A stretch of DNA of 14,879 nucleotides from Trichomonas tenax. Its lineage: Eukaryota > Parabasalia > Trichomonadida > Trichomonadidae. The stretch covers positions 1 to 14,879 of the forward strand of contig JALKBU010001197.1 of assembly GCA_023091735.1 (NCBI GenBank), in the 5' to 3' direction. The translations under genes were made by a program, and so were the position numbers. Below the pieces are notes generated by a model. That model was not told where the DNA came from and did no database searches. It worked only from the letters and a program-made list of their open reading frames with translations. Shown one piece after another: positions 4,795 through 13,428 of the stretch (its first letter is position 1; each line of letters starts with the position of its first letter).

Positions 4795-7656
4795 TTATTG
4801 ACCCATTATATCATTCACAAGATTCTTGAATGAATATTTTTCATCAATGTTTGCAAGATCTTTGGTAATATCGATGTCATGTAATTTGTCAGCAGGGAAT
4901 GTCCAATCGATTTTCTTTGGTTTTGTTTTTGCCTTCTTTTTGATTGGTTTTTCTTGCACGATATCTTCGTTTTCATAATTTTCATCGCTTTCCAATTCTG
5001 GAGCTTTTCTTTGTTTTTGCTTCACTTTCTTGACAGGCGTTGCTTCAATCTCTTCATCCTCAACAACATCTTCTTTAACAGGATGCTTTTGAGGGGTTGG
5101 TTGCTGCTGTTGTTGGTATTGAATCGGTGGTGGTTGTTGCTGATATTGAATAGGTTGTTGATATTGAGGTGGATAGAATGGCATCTCGTACATATAGTGA
5201 TGAGGAGGTGGTGGTGGATAATAAGGTAGAGGATAAGCATATGGATAAGGATATGGAATTCCATATGGACTTCCTCTTCTTTTCCTTGTGTATTTTGTGT
5301 CGATTTTATAATCATAATCATCTGAATACTCGTTATGTGTTGATATCCTTCGATTGTGATGCTTTGGTGTTTGACGCTTCGGTGACTTTTTGGGTTCTTC
5401 TGATTTCTTTGCATTTGAAGGTTTGTCTTCAACTCTCGAGATCAATTTTGATGGCTTTTCTGTTTTATCTGGAGTCTTTTGGACGACTGATTTAGCTATG
5501 AATGGATTTTCTACTGTCTTTTGGACAACAGTTTTCTCTTTAGTGCTTTCTTCTGAATATCCATAATCTTCCTTTGCTTCCGAATAAACATTAATATCTT
5601 CAGTCGAAACAACAGTGGCATCTTTGTGAGAAACAGCATTGGTCATTGTATTTCCTGTGTGCTTCTCTAATGTCATATTACTCTTCATGAACAATGGGAA
5701 TGAATAAGGAGATTCCATCCTATATTCATCGAAAGCTGTGCCAAGAGGATCATTATCGATTTTTCTTGTGACTTCATTATCATTTTCCGGCTGCTTTTGA
5801 GATCCTCGAGAGATATCCATTAACAGCCATCTAAGCTTTGTAAACTCCTCTTGCTTAAATACGTGTTCCATCATAATTGATTGCATGTCATCATCCGGGA
5901 AATCGAATTTGATCGGTCTTTGTAATCCGCGAACTCTGTTGAAAAATCCGAATAAATCTTCAAGTTTCTTCATGTTTGCACCAGAGAAATTCACAACTCG
6001 TATTGTTGGAGTTCTTTCTATAACATTGAACAATGAATCCAATCCATTAACGCCAATCTTCTGGTTTCTTACATCCAACCAATATAATGTTTTTGGACTT
6101 GTGAGTTTTTGGAAAAACATATTCATATCTTCACCGATTGTATCTTTTCCATGTCCTGCCATTGTTAAATACTGTATGTTGGACTCATTAATGAAATCAC
6201 CAAATTCCTGCATCTGACTTAAAGTTCCTTGTTTGAAGCAACTTGTAATATTAATTGAATAAAATCTCGGATTCTTTTTCAAAAATTCGATAAACTCATG
6301 ATTAATTGGATTCTTTGACCATGAAAGATGAAATAGAGGACCTTCCTGGATTCCACCTATGAATGTTATCATGTCTTGAAAATCAAGTTCTTCGTATGCC
6401 GCAAGACTTATATCGAGCGCCAATCCATTCTTCCAATTTCTTGCTGCAATGAATTTAAACACACCTGAGAAACAAGAAGCTTTCCATTGGACTTTTTTCA
6501 CATCAATCCTCGTTAAAGGAATGTTTTCATCTAATTTAATGCTGCCAATAGATTTTGAACAATAATTCCCTTTGAGATTTATGAATTCTAATTGAGGAAA
6601 ATTTTCTGAAGAAAGCAATGTGAAAACTTCGAAAATATCAACGCCCGTGTCTTCTAAAGATAATGAAACTAAGTTTGCTGCTTTTGGTATTAGTGTTGAT
6701 AAGTCAATGTTTTGCGTAAAGTCGAGGTTAAGCATTTCAATTGTATTCATTATTCCTGAATCTAAGAATTCGCTGTAGAAATATTTTGAAACTTTTTCAG
6801 AAATGCAATTTTGCAACGAAATACTTCTAAAACCGCATGCTAACAACGAATCATGCAACTGAACAAGTTGCTTCTGTGTAAACGGTATATCTACATAACT
6901 TATGCCTGTTATTGGTGAAGTTTTATTGAGAATATTTAATGAATTATAAAAATCTGGAAATGCTTTAAAATTTGTGCTGGTTATATACAAATGGTTAATA
7001 GTTCTCATTGCTGGTACTGATTTGATGAGAAGTTGATAAATTGGTGGGTTTAAATCTGGAATTATAATACTGGATGCGAATGGAATAAGATTAATTGCAT
7101 AAATCAATGCATCAAGATAAGGACCGAAATTTACATCTGTGATCTCGATCTCACTCGGCTTTTGTTGTAAGATTTCAGTAACATACGAAATAATCCCCAA
7201 AGAAGGTTTTAATTTGTTAGACAAAACGTAGGAATTGAACCTTGATAGCATTAACAAGCCTGTTGGTGAACCTTCGAATAGTCCAAATTGATCTAAATGA
7301 ATATTTTTGCGTTCTTCTTCTGTCAAATATCTGTGCAATAAGAATCCTATGATTTGCTTTATCTTTTCTGGCTCTGGAGATGTAAATTTCATTAATTCTT
7401 GATTTTTTGAAAATTGAAACTCGAAATTTCCATCAATAAACTGGGCATCTCTTAAATCCACCCAATAAAAAGTCCTTGACTCAGCGGGATTTGCTTTATT
7501 TGTAAAAAACGAAATGCAACAATCTCCAACGAAAAGGATTCTCGAGTCCGTTTTACCATTTCTATTATGTATCTTCGTTACAACGCCGATGTAAAGCGTT
7601 TTTACGTTTTTAATCGTCATATCTAAGGAGATCTTATCAAATGCTCCATCAGACAT
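4795..7656 (-). CDS. CARMIL-like leucine-rich-repeat protein, 953 aa
   Basis: This intact intron-free gene encodes a modular protein. Residues about 10-115 look like a small PH domain (strands such as LYIGVVTKIH, ILFVGDCCISFFT and RTFYWVDLRD, then a C-terminal helix at 96-110). Residues about 150-610 form degenerate leucine-rich repeats, for example IEMLNLDFTQNIDLS, LVSLSLEDTGV and LEFINLKGN. Residues 620-795 are polar and Lys/Glu/Ser/Thr-rich. Residues 797-858 are Pro/Tyr/Gln-rich, with PPPPP at 814-818 and two PIQYQQQ units. The end has basic clusters (876-884, 905-915) and a DWTF segment. PH-LRR-proline tail is the order seen in CARMIL actin regulators, and trichomonads have many such proteins. 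I find no convincing capping-protein-interaction motif, so actin capping control is inferred, not shown. The start is supported by a TCATTT initiator-like site 11 nt upstream. A cytoplasmic, membrane-proximal location is likely. Confidence 0.85.
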   Translation of the reverse strand: MSDGAFDKISLDMTIKNVKTLYIGVVTKIHNRNGKTDSRILFVGDCCISFFTNKANPAESRTFYWVDLRDAQFIDGNFEFQFSKNQELMKFTSPEPEKIKQIIGFLLHRYLTEEERKNIHLDQFGLFEGSPTGLLMLSRFNSYVLSNKLKPSLGIISYVTEILQQKPSEIEITDVNFGPYLDALIYAINLIPFASSIIIPDLNPPIYQLLIKSVPAMRTINHLYITSTNFKAFPDFYNSLNILNKTSPITGISYVDIPFTQKQLVQLHDSLLACGFRSISLQNCISEKVSKYFYSEFLDSGIMNTIEMLNLDFTQNIDLSTLIPKAANLVSLSLEDTGVDIFEVFTLLSSENFPQLEFINLKGNYCSKSIGSIKLDENIPLTRIDVKKVQWKASCFSGVFKFIAARNWKNGLALDISLAAYEELDFQDMITFIGGIQEGPLFHLSWSKNPINHEFIEFLKKNPRFYSINITSCFKQGTLSQMQEFGDFINESNIQYLTMAGHGKDTIGEDMNMFFQKLTSPKTLYWLDVRNQKIGVNGLDSLFNVIERTPTIRVVNFSGANMKKLEDLFGFFNRVRGLQRPIKFDFPDDDMQSIMMEHVFKQEEFTKLRWLLMDISRGSQKQPENDNEVTRKIDNDPLGTAFDEYRMESPYSFPLFMKSNMTLEKHTGNTMTNAVSHKDATVVSTEDINVYSEAKEDYGYSEESTKEKTVVQKTVENPFIAKSVVQKTPDKTEKPSKLISRVEDKPSNAKKSEEPKKSPKRQTPKHHNRRISTHNEYSDDYDYKIDTKYTRKRRGSPYGIPYPYPYAYPLPYYPPPPPHHYMYEMPFYPPQYQQPIQYQQQPPPIQYQQQQQPTPQKHPVKEDVVEDEEIEATPVKKVKQKQRKAPELESDENYENEDIVQEKPIKKKAKTKPKKIDWTFPADKLHDIDITKDLANIDEKYSFKNLVNDIMGQ

Positions 7657-7663
7657 AGATTAA

Positions 7664-7669
7664 AAATGA
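7664..7669 (-). promoter_or_regulatory. Initiator (Inr)-like TCATTT for the LRR gene
   Basis: TCATTT on the minus strand matches the trichomonad initiator pattern TCA(C/T)(A/T). Its A at 7667 would be the transcription start, giving an 11-nt 5' UTR before the ATG at 7656. Such short leaders are normal in trichomonads. The gap to the upstream eIF2B beta stop codon is only about 80 bp, so the promoter must be very compact. Confidence 0.5.
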
Positions 7670-7746
7670 AAAATAGTCGAAAATTATAATATAGAAATAC
7701 GATCTTTAATCAATTTTAGGTACAATATGAGAAAATTTTTGAATTA

Positions 7747-8769
7747 TTACCAATCAATGAAATAATTTTGTTGAACAAGTGAGAATACATCTGTTGGAAT
7801 ATGTGACTTAGTTTCATTCTTCATAAGAGTTATAAGCTCTGGAGGAATATAATCACCTTCAGGATTAATAACTGTTGTGTTTGTCTGATCCATTGCGTTC
7901 TCATCGGCAATCTGGCTTGGCTGTCTAAGTGTTGTATATGTTTCTCCTGAATGATACATCTCAGATGCCAATTTCATTTCCCAGTACAAAGCAATGACTG
8001 GCTTTGAGTACCTCTTAGCAGCTAAAGCTACGGAGTGTGTCAATGAATAACTGATGATTCCACCATTTGCAAAAACTGAACGAGCTGAAAGTAAAACTGT
8101 ATCAACCTTTGGAATAACAGCGAAAACAGCAGAATCTGGGATAACGATCACTTTCAGGTGATTATGTTTACGAAGTTTATTGGCCATATCTAATCCATCG
8201 AACTCTGGAGCTCTTTCTGGTACAATAACAGTGAGATTGCAGTGTGCTTCCTTGAGGAAGTTGATAACTGACTCAGAATTTCCAACAGTAAGAATAATAT
8301 CTTTGTTATGAAGGAATTCATCTGCTTTTTTAGAAATTCCTTTGTATGATTCATCGAGCTCTCCACGGAAAGCGTCAAGAATTTCGTTCATTACCTGCTT
8401 TAAGCCAAGTTCGTCATCAACTATTTCTTCATCGAACTCGTTATTCAATTGCGGTGAGAAAATCTCAAGGAAACCACGTGCAGACTGGCTCCTCTTCATT
8501 TTAGGCTGGTATTCTGATTTAACTTCGTCGAGTTTAACTTTTATTTGCGAACAAACGTTTTTAATTGTTGCTTCATTCGGAAAATTGCGGATTAATCTGT
8601 CTGTTACTTGGATAATAAACTCTTCGCACTGACGATTTGAATGTGCTTCTTTGATGATTGAGCGAATCAACTGAATTGTTTCTTTCGCGAGTTCATGGCT
8701 GTTAAACATTTCCTTGCGTCGAAGCTTAAGTTCGAAATCTGATATCTTGTTTAAGCTTGCTTGTCTCAT
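7747..8769 (-). CDS. Translation initiation factor eIF2B, beta subunit
   Basis: The product is a regulatory subunit of eIF2B, the guanine-nucleotide exchange factor that recycles eIF2 in the cytosol. From the ATG at 8769 it has 340 residues, close to the usual length of about 350. A helical N-terminal region (1 to about 150) contains an acidic linker at about 108-121. The Rossmann-like C-terminal half carries IILTVGNSESVINFLKEA (about 158-175), ERAPEFDG, DSAVFAVIPKVDTVLLSA (212-229), NGG, THSVALAAKRYSKPV (244-258) and YIPPELITL (307-315). The last block is typical of the beta subunit and separates it from alpha and delta. The frame extends upstream only to a GTG (8796); the ATG is the expected eukaryotic start. 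The gene ends with TAATAA. No TCAYW initiator-like motif is seen just upstream, only a run of A's. Confidence 0.92.
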   Translation of the reverse strand: MRQASLNKISDFELKLRRKEMFNSHELAKETIQLIRSIIKEAHSNRQCEEFIIQVTDRLIRNFPNEATIKNVCSQIKVKLDEVKSEYQPKMKRSQSARGFLEIFSPQLNNEFDEEIVDDELGLKQVMNEILDAFRGELDESYKGISKKADEFLHNKDIILTVGNSESVINFLKEAHCNLTVIVPERAPEFDGLDMANKLRKHNHLKVIVIPDSAVFAVIPKVDTVLLSARSVFANGGIISYSLTHSVALAAKRYSKPVIALYWEMKLASEMYHSGETYTTLRQPSQIADENAMDQTNTTVINPEGDYIPPELITLMKNETKSHIPTDVFSLVQQNYFIDW

Positions 8770-9471
8770 TTTTTTTTTCCACAAATGTTGGGACACTTTT
8801 CGACAATTTTAATATTTTTGACGAATAAAATTTTGCCACACTTTACATGACAATATTTTTCTTCATCGATTTGAGCATTATATAAGCATTATTATTCCAT
8901 CTCTCATTATCAGCAAAACCATACTAATTTACGCAACATCATTTTGATTAGTAAATATGAATAATATTCATTAGATAAGAAATTAAAATTCAAATCTTGA
9001 TGATAAAATATATATTTTATATATTTTTATGCTTAAATAGATTTATATTATAAAGTCAATCAAAGTTCATTAATTGTTTTTAACTGTTTAGCCTTTTTTC
9101 GTGGTGAAAAACGTAAACAATGGTAAATATTGCATTTTAACATTTTATTTTTACAAAAATGGAATTAATTCAACAGTGAAATTCAATCAATCCAGACTTC
9201 TTCAATGCAATATCCATAGTAATTCAAATCTTATTCTCAAACTTTTCGTCAAAAATATTATAAATTTCTCAAAATCATATTTGAATTCATGAAACAGTTT
9301 CATATTTAGCTATTGATATACAATTACATAGCAACTACTGTTGCTTGGAATATATTTGACAATGGAATCGAGATGTTATAATCAATGTGAATAGGTTTTA
9401 GACGATGAAGAAAATTAAAGTGGGACCGGACCCTATTTTAGACTTCAGAGCCCTGTTTTTTTATTTTTTTC
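8770..9471. other. Divergent intergenic spacer, no gene seen
   Basis: These 0.7 kb separate the divergently read eIF2B beta and sulfur-transporter genes and must hold both promoters. The DNA is very AT-rich. ATGAATA-A-TATTCAT (8957-8971) and AAAATATATATTTT (9005-9018) are perfect inverted repeats, which are common by chance at this composition. A plus frame at 9092-9292 is open but lacks an ATG and is dominated by Asn, Ser, Phe and Ile, so I do not call it a gene. Long T-runs directly precede the transporter start. Confidence 0.6.
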
Positions 9472-10692
9472 ATGATTCGCAAAAAGTGGCTTCTCGCAAT
9501 AGCCGCTGTTCTCTACATATCCTTCACCATCGCCGTCTTCCTTTGCGCCTCAAACTGGCGGTTTGGGTTCATTTGCCTGATTTCTGGCGTCTATGGATAT
9601 TCTTGCCAATTTGGCCAACTGAATTTTGCAAAATCATTCGAAGAATTGACCGTAGATCTTGAATTCCACACATTTCGCGAGATTCTCATCATGATATTCG
9701 TTAGCACTGCAATTTGCGCAATTGTCAACGCATTTCCGAAGTTACATCCGCTATTTCACATCAAAGACGGGGCCAAGTTCAAAGTGACACAAGAGCCAAT
9801 TGGTGTTACCCTCGTTATCGCTTCATTTACCTTCGGAGTTGGAATGCAACTCGGCTCTGGATGCGCTTCAGGCACTTTCTTGGGTATAGGAAAAGGTTTT
9901 TTGAAGGCGTGGGTCGTGTTTCCGTTCTTTGTTCTTGGATCAACACTTGCTGCAACAGACACAATGTATAACTGGTGGAGTAACCTTCCAAAGTTCCATG
10001 AACCTTCAGTAATATGGTTTGGATGGACTCTTCTTATATTAGCTTCGATGTTTGCCCTCACATATATTGCAGATTACATTCGCAATCGTCATCAAAAGCA
10101 AATGCTGGAGACAACACTGGGTGTAACACCTTTGCTTACACTCAACACGTCTCAAGACACTTTAACTGAAGTCGAAGATTGGGATGAACCGCCAAAAGAG
10201 TGGTATTACTATAAATTCCACTCTATTATATGTGGCACAACATTGGGACTTTTCTATTTATGCAATGGCGTCATGATTGGTATCACAATTGTGTTTTCAC
10301 AGATTGGTGGTTCTATTTTGAAACTATGTGGTGTTAATGTCCAAAATTGGGCTTTTTACCAGAAATATCCGCTTCCAACAAACTTCTTTGACCATCCCAT
10401 CTTTGTTTCCGATATTTATCTAACAATTGGATCTTTTGTTGCTGCAACAATTAAAGGAGATTTCGGCAGACACCAGAAGAAAGGATTTTTGGAATATATC
10501 AAGGCCGTATTTGGAGGAATTTTGATGGGTATTGGAGAAAGAATGACAAATGGATGCAATGTTGGTGCTCTCACATCTGGTATCGCATCTAACTCAATGC
10601 ATGGATTCATTTGGATGCTGTTCGCCCTGTTTGGATGTGGCGTCGCCTGTCATGTCCAGCGCTTTGCACAGCGCCTTCTCCAAAAGAAATAA
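9472..10692 (+). CDS. YeeE/YedE-family sulfur (thiosulfate-type) transporter
   Basis: This 406-residue multi-pass membrane protein belongs to the Sulf_transp (YeeE/YedE) family, whose bacterial member TsuA imports thiosulfate through a path lined by conserved cysteines. The two diagnostic half-repeats are visible: FGVGMQLGSGCASGTFLGIG (121-140, Cys131) and LMGIGERMTNGCNVGALTSG (351-370, Cys362). About ten hydrophobic segments are apparent, including 5-25, 31-45, 70-87, 110-128, 143-160, 181-200, 250-276, 312-326, 345-356 and 376-394. A polar, partly acidic loop at 203-247 links the two halves. The protein is somewhat longer than bacterial homologues. The start is the first ATG in frame after a T-rich run; no clear TCAYW motif precedes it. 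The family is mainly prokaryotic, so ancient lateral transfer into this lineage is likely. Role inferred: uptake of a sulfur compound for cysteine or Fe-S cluster synthesis; substrate not proven. Confidence 0.88.
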   Translation: MIRKKWLLAIAAVLYISFTIAVFLCASNWRFGFICLISGVYGYSCQFGQLNFAKSFEELTVDLEFHTFREILIMIFVSTAICAIVNAFPKLHPLFHIKDGAKFKVTQEPIGVTLVIASFTFGVGMQLGSGCASGTFLGIGKGFLKAWVVFPFFVLGSTLAATDTMYNWWSNLPKFHEPSVIWFGWTLLILASMFALTYIADYIRNRHQKQMLETTLGVTPLLTLNTSQDTLTEVEDWDEPPKEWYYYKFHSIICGTTLGLFYLCNGVMIGITIVFSQIGGSILKLCGVNVQNWAFYQKYPLPTNFFDHPIFVSDIYLTIGSFVAATIKGDFGRHQKKGFLEYIKAVFGGILMGIGERMTNGCNVGALTSGIASNSMHGFIWMLFALFGCGVACHVQRFAQRLLQKK

Positions 10693-11225
10693 TTTTCAAT
10701 ATTTTAACTTTATTTTAGTTGTTTGAAATGTCATTCTAGTTTATGACTAAATATTAAGGCTCCAGTTCCAAGTACTCAAATTTTAAGCTTCACTCTTCTA
10801 CTCTAAAAATCCAATCAAAAGACTTTAAAGTATATCTATATGTATACATACCAACTATACTTTATACCACTGTTGTATGCACATCCAGCGAGCACCTGTA
10901 TAGTGAGAACTTAAAATTGATGTTTTTCAAAATTTTCATTTTTCCGAGAAAATATTATTAACTTGCAATTTGCTCTCTGTCACATTATAGTATATAGGAC
11001 ATATATATAATATATATATATATATATTAATATTATTGAACTCTGCTTTGTGAAGATTAAGTTATAAGAAGCAGAATGTTCAATTTTGAAAAATTAATAT
11101 CTCGTTCAATATTGAATATAATTTCTTGTTACTAATATGGTGAAGAACCACTATGATTTCCTTTATATTTATTAGATAAAAATATTGTGTTATAAATAAA
11201 ATAATAAAATTTAATTACAAGATCA
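10693..11225. other. Intergenic region with a TA microsatellite
   Basis: No gene is seen here. The stretch is AT-rich and contains an almost pure TA tract at 11001-11030. It holds the 3' flank of the transporter gene and leads into the decayed coding segments from 11226. Confidence 0.6.
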
Positions 11226-11768
11226 ATGTTTGAAAAATTCACAACGGCAAAAAAAATTTAACCTCAGTCCACTTCTGTCACGTTCTGCACAGACAGGTAC
11301 AGAATCGCCCAATATGGTTCACATATTCCAGCAAAAAATTTTATAAAAAGATATAAAATCGGCTATACAACCGTAAAAGGCGAAAATTCAACTAAAGTTA
11401 TCTCAATATATAAGAAGAAGGTACAAAAATCCCAGATGTAGTAATACTAGCTCATAATGTACTCAAACTTGCTCGTTGAGATTCTATCCGGATCCAGATT
11501 TCTTGATGGAATGTATTCAATTTTGGAAATATGGTGCTATAAAAGTGAGCTTCCAAGCCTTCCAGAAATTTTTTATCCTCAGTCCACTTTTGTCACATTC
11601 TAGAGAAAATTCTATAGATTGCTCCTATGCCAGTGGGTTTGCCCAGAAAAATTTTATAGCACGTTATAAAACGATTTAGACTGCATTTTTCATGATTTCG
11701 AAAAATGTGACTTGTTTCTACAAGTAATATTCAATGAATATTTCCGAACCGGCTCTATTAGTTTTTGA
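11226..11768 (+). pseudogene. Tandem pair of related, decayed coding segments
   Basis: Two stretches about 315 bp apart share sequence around CCTCAGTCCACTT (11262 and 11577) and around AAAAATTTTATA (about 11334 and 11647). Segment A, in frame 3, is open from 11262 to a TAG at 11439: PQSTSVTFCTDRYRIAQYGS, then IPAKNFIKRYKIGYTTVKG. Segment B starts with an ATG at 11457, is open to 11601 (LVEILSGSRFLDGMYSILEI, then EIFYPQSTFVTF), and continues in the same frame with stops only at 11601 and 11667 until 11766. In B the match to A's KNFIKRYK lies in another frame (QKNFIARYK), so B has a frameshift. The protein-level similarity (PQST-VTF; KNFI-RYK) argues that both derive from a real coding repeat or duplicated gene. 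I do not recognise the family. Confidence 0.4.
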
Positions 11769-12842
11769 ATCCATACGTTTTATCTTATAAATTCATACAT
11801 ACGACAAAATATGAGCAAGAAAATGAAAATCATGAGCGGAAGATTATATTAAAGTGAAAATAGAGATAGTACATGATGCATTCGAAGAAAATGTAGTTTA
11901 TTAATCTTTCCATGCACATTAATAATAAAAATAATTTGAATTCGAACATATGAAGGAAAATGGAGGAATCCAGCAATGAATAATATCCATAGATACGAAT
12001 GGAATACTCTAGCATAGCTCTTAAACAACACCTAGCAAAATCAATATCAGATCAATTTGAATAAATGATATTTTTATTGCATAACATAATTTTGCTCATG
12101 TGTTGGATGTCTATAGTGATAATATGAAACCAATTCCCAAATTATGTAGTATAACGGAAAATATAAAATTTGATCATCCTTATTTATTGGCCTTATCAGT
12201 CTCTTAACTCATAAAATATACTATGTAACAGCATATCATTATATATTAATGAACATAAGCTGTGGGAGTGGAGCCTTAACGAAGATTCTAGTTGATAACA
12301 AGTTATTCATAGTTTTTCTCTTCTAAGAGGTTTTCAAGCAAAGAGAATGAAATGAGATATGTTTCAATAGAAAATTTTGGAATGAAGCAATTTCACATAT
12401 ACAGTGACTTGTTGAAAATTAGAGGAATTTTTTGATCATAAATATCGCACCAACTGTTGTTGATAATGAAATAAGTGAACAAAAGGAGATGTAGTATTTT
12501 TAATAGGATGGACTGAATGATAAATTTTGGGTCTTATTGGAATAATCTCGATAGACTTCATTATCATTATAGAATTTGGACCATTCTCGATTCCAGAAAG
12601 AAACAAAATGTAACATCGCAACGTTTATCCTTAATTTTTAAGAGTAAAATACTTCCTTTCGATCCCACTTTTGGGCCGTCATAATTATATCTTGAAATTA
12701 AATTTTTATTGCGAAAATATAGAGACAAGTGGAAGAGTCTATATTTTATATTTTCATCATTCACTTTGCCAATATAACTTAAAAAAACAAACAGAACTCC
12801 GATGCCTAATGAGATGTGCTGATATTTGATATAGCAATGTAG
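11769..12842. other. Gene-poor AT-rich stretch
   Basis: I see no supportable gene or RNA here. Short frames exist on both strands, for instance a plus-strand ATG frame of 55 codons at 12517-12684 and overlapping minus-strand frames, but their lengths are expected by chance at this base composition and none shows a recognisable motif. Some of it may be further decay products of the element at 11226-11768. Confidence 0.5.
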
Positions 12843-13075
12843 CGGTGTCTAAAGTGTGTGTGTGTGTGGGCATCTTGCTCGAATCATGTGAAATGTTATA
12901 TAATATTATATGTGCTCATTATAAAGGGGTTCATAACAATAGAATGGGGATGCATTATAAAGGGGCCCAACGAAAGAAAAGAGGCGTTTCGGCTATGGGT
13001 GGCGTGGCGCTCCACTGAGTCTCCCCACATGGACTCCGAACACATGGCCCTGAAGCAGAACCAACAGTTATCATG
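12843..13075. repeat. Repeat-bearing GC-rich island after a GGTGTCTAAA motif
   Basis: GGTGTCTAAA (12844-12853), like the motif at 1959, is followed by a TG run to about 12869. CATTATAAAGGGG occurs at 12917-12929 and 12953-12965, 36 bp apart. From about 12962 to 13070 the DNA becomes markedly GC-rich, with possible small stems CGAAA/TTTCG (near 12970-12995) and GTGG-CGCT-CCAC (about 13005-13016). A plus frame with a GTG start and a minus ATG frame cross it, but neither is recognisable. It may be a fragment of a foreign or mobile sequence, or a structured RNA; no tRNA, rRNA or SRP-like core was recognised. Confidence 0.4.
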
Positions 13076-13428
13076 GCTGAAGACTGTAATTAGCCAAAAA
13101 TTCAAATGTTCAAAATTTGCGTTACTCTTTCTCTTTTTAAAATGAGTTTTGAGTTTTGATTAAGCCTGTTGTCACATTTAATCGATTCTTCGTTTAAATA
13201 CCTAAAGAAATGTCTTATTTCCAAATGTTTTTAAAATTTCCAAAGTGGAATTCTAATTCAGCAATATGATATAGATGAGATTTAATCAGTTAATTTATTC
13301 CCATTGCAAAAATCAAATTTACTTCTCAAGAATTTTGTGATTTTTTTTATTAACATATAATATGATACATGTGATTCGAGGTATGTTACTTATAGAAACT
13401 ATATAAAATTTTTACAAACAAAATAAAA

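Noticed and set aside
4954..6217. Several open frames of 90-136 codons overlapping the LRR gene tail and body.
   Set aside because: They are shadows of the long minus-strand gene; the low-complexity Pro/Gln/Tyr codons keep other frames open.
8770..8796. A start of eIF2B beta nine codons upstream of the ATG.
   Set aside because: That codon is GTG; the first ATG at 8769 fits eukaryotic initiation and aligns with the family's N-terminus.
9092..9292. Plus-strand open frame in the spacer upstream of the transporter.
   Set aside because: No ATG, and an Asn/Ser/Phe/Ile-rich composition expected from AT-rich non-coding DNA.
12517..12684. 55-codon plus-strand ATG frame in the gene-poor region.
   Set aside because: Length is expected by chance and no family is recognisable; overlapping minus frames are equally open.
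12962..13070. Possible tRNA, SRP or RNase P RNA in the GC-rich island.
   Set aside because: No cloverleaf, no SRP helix-8 core and no RNase P consensus words could be found by eye.
12858..13145. Plus-strand 95-residue frame across the GC-rich island.
   Set aside because: It starts at GTG inside a TG microsatellite, has no recognisable motif, and is mirrored by an open minus frame.
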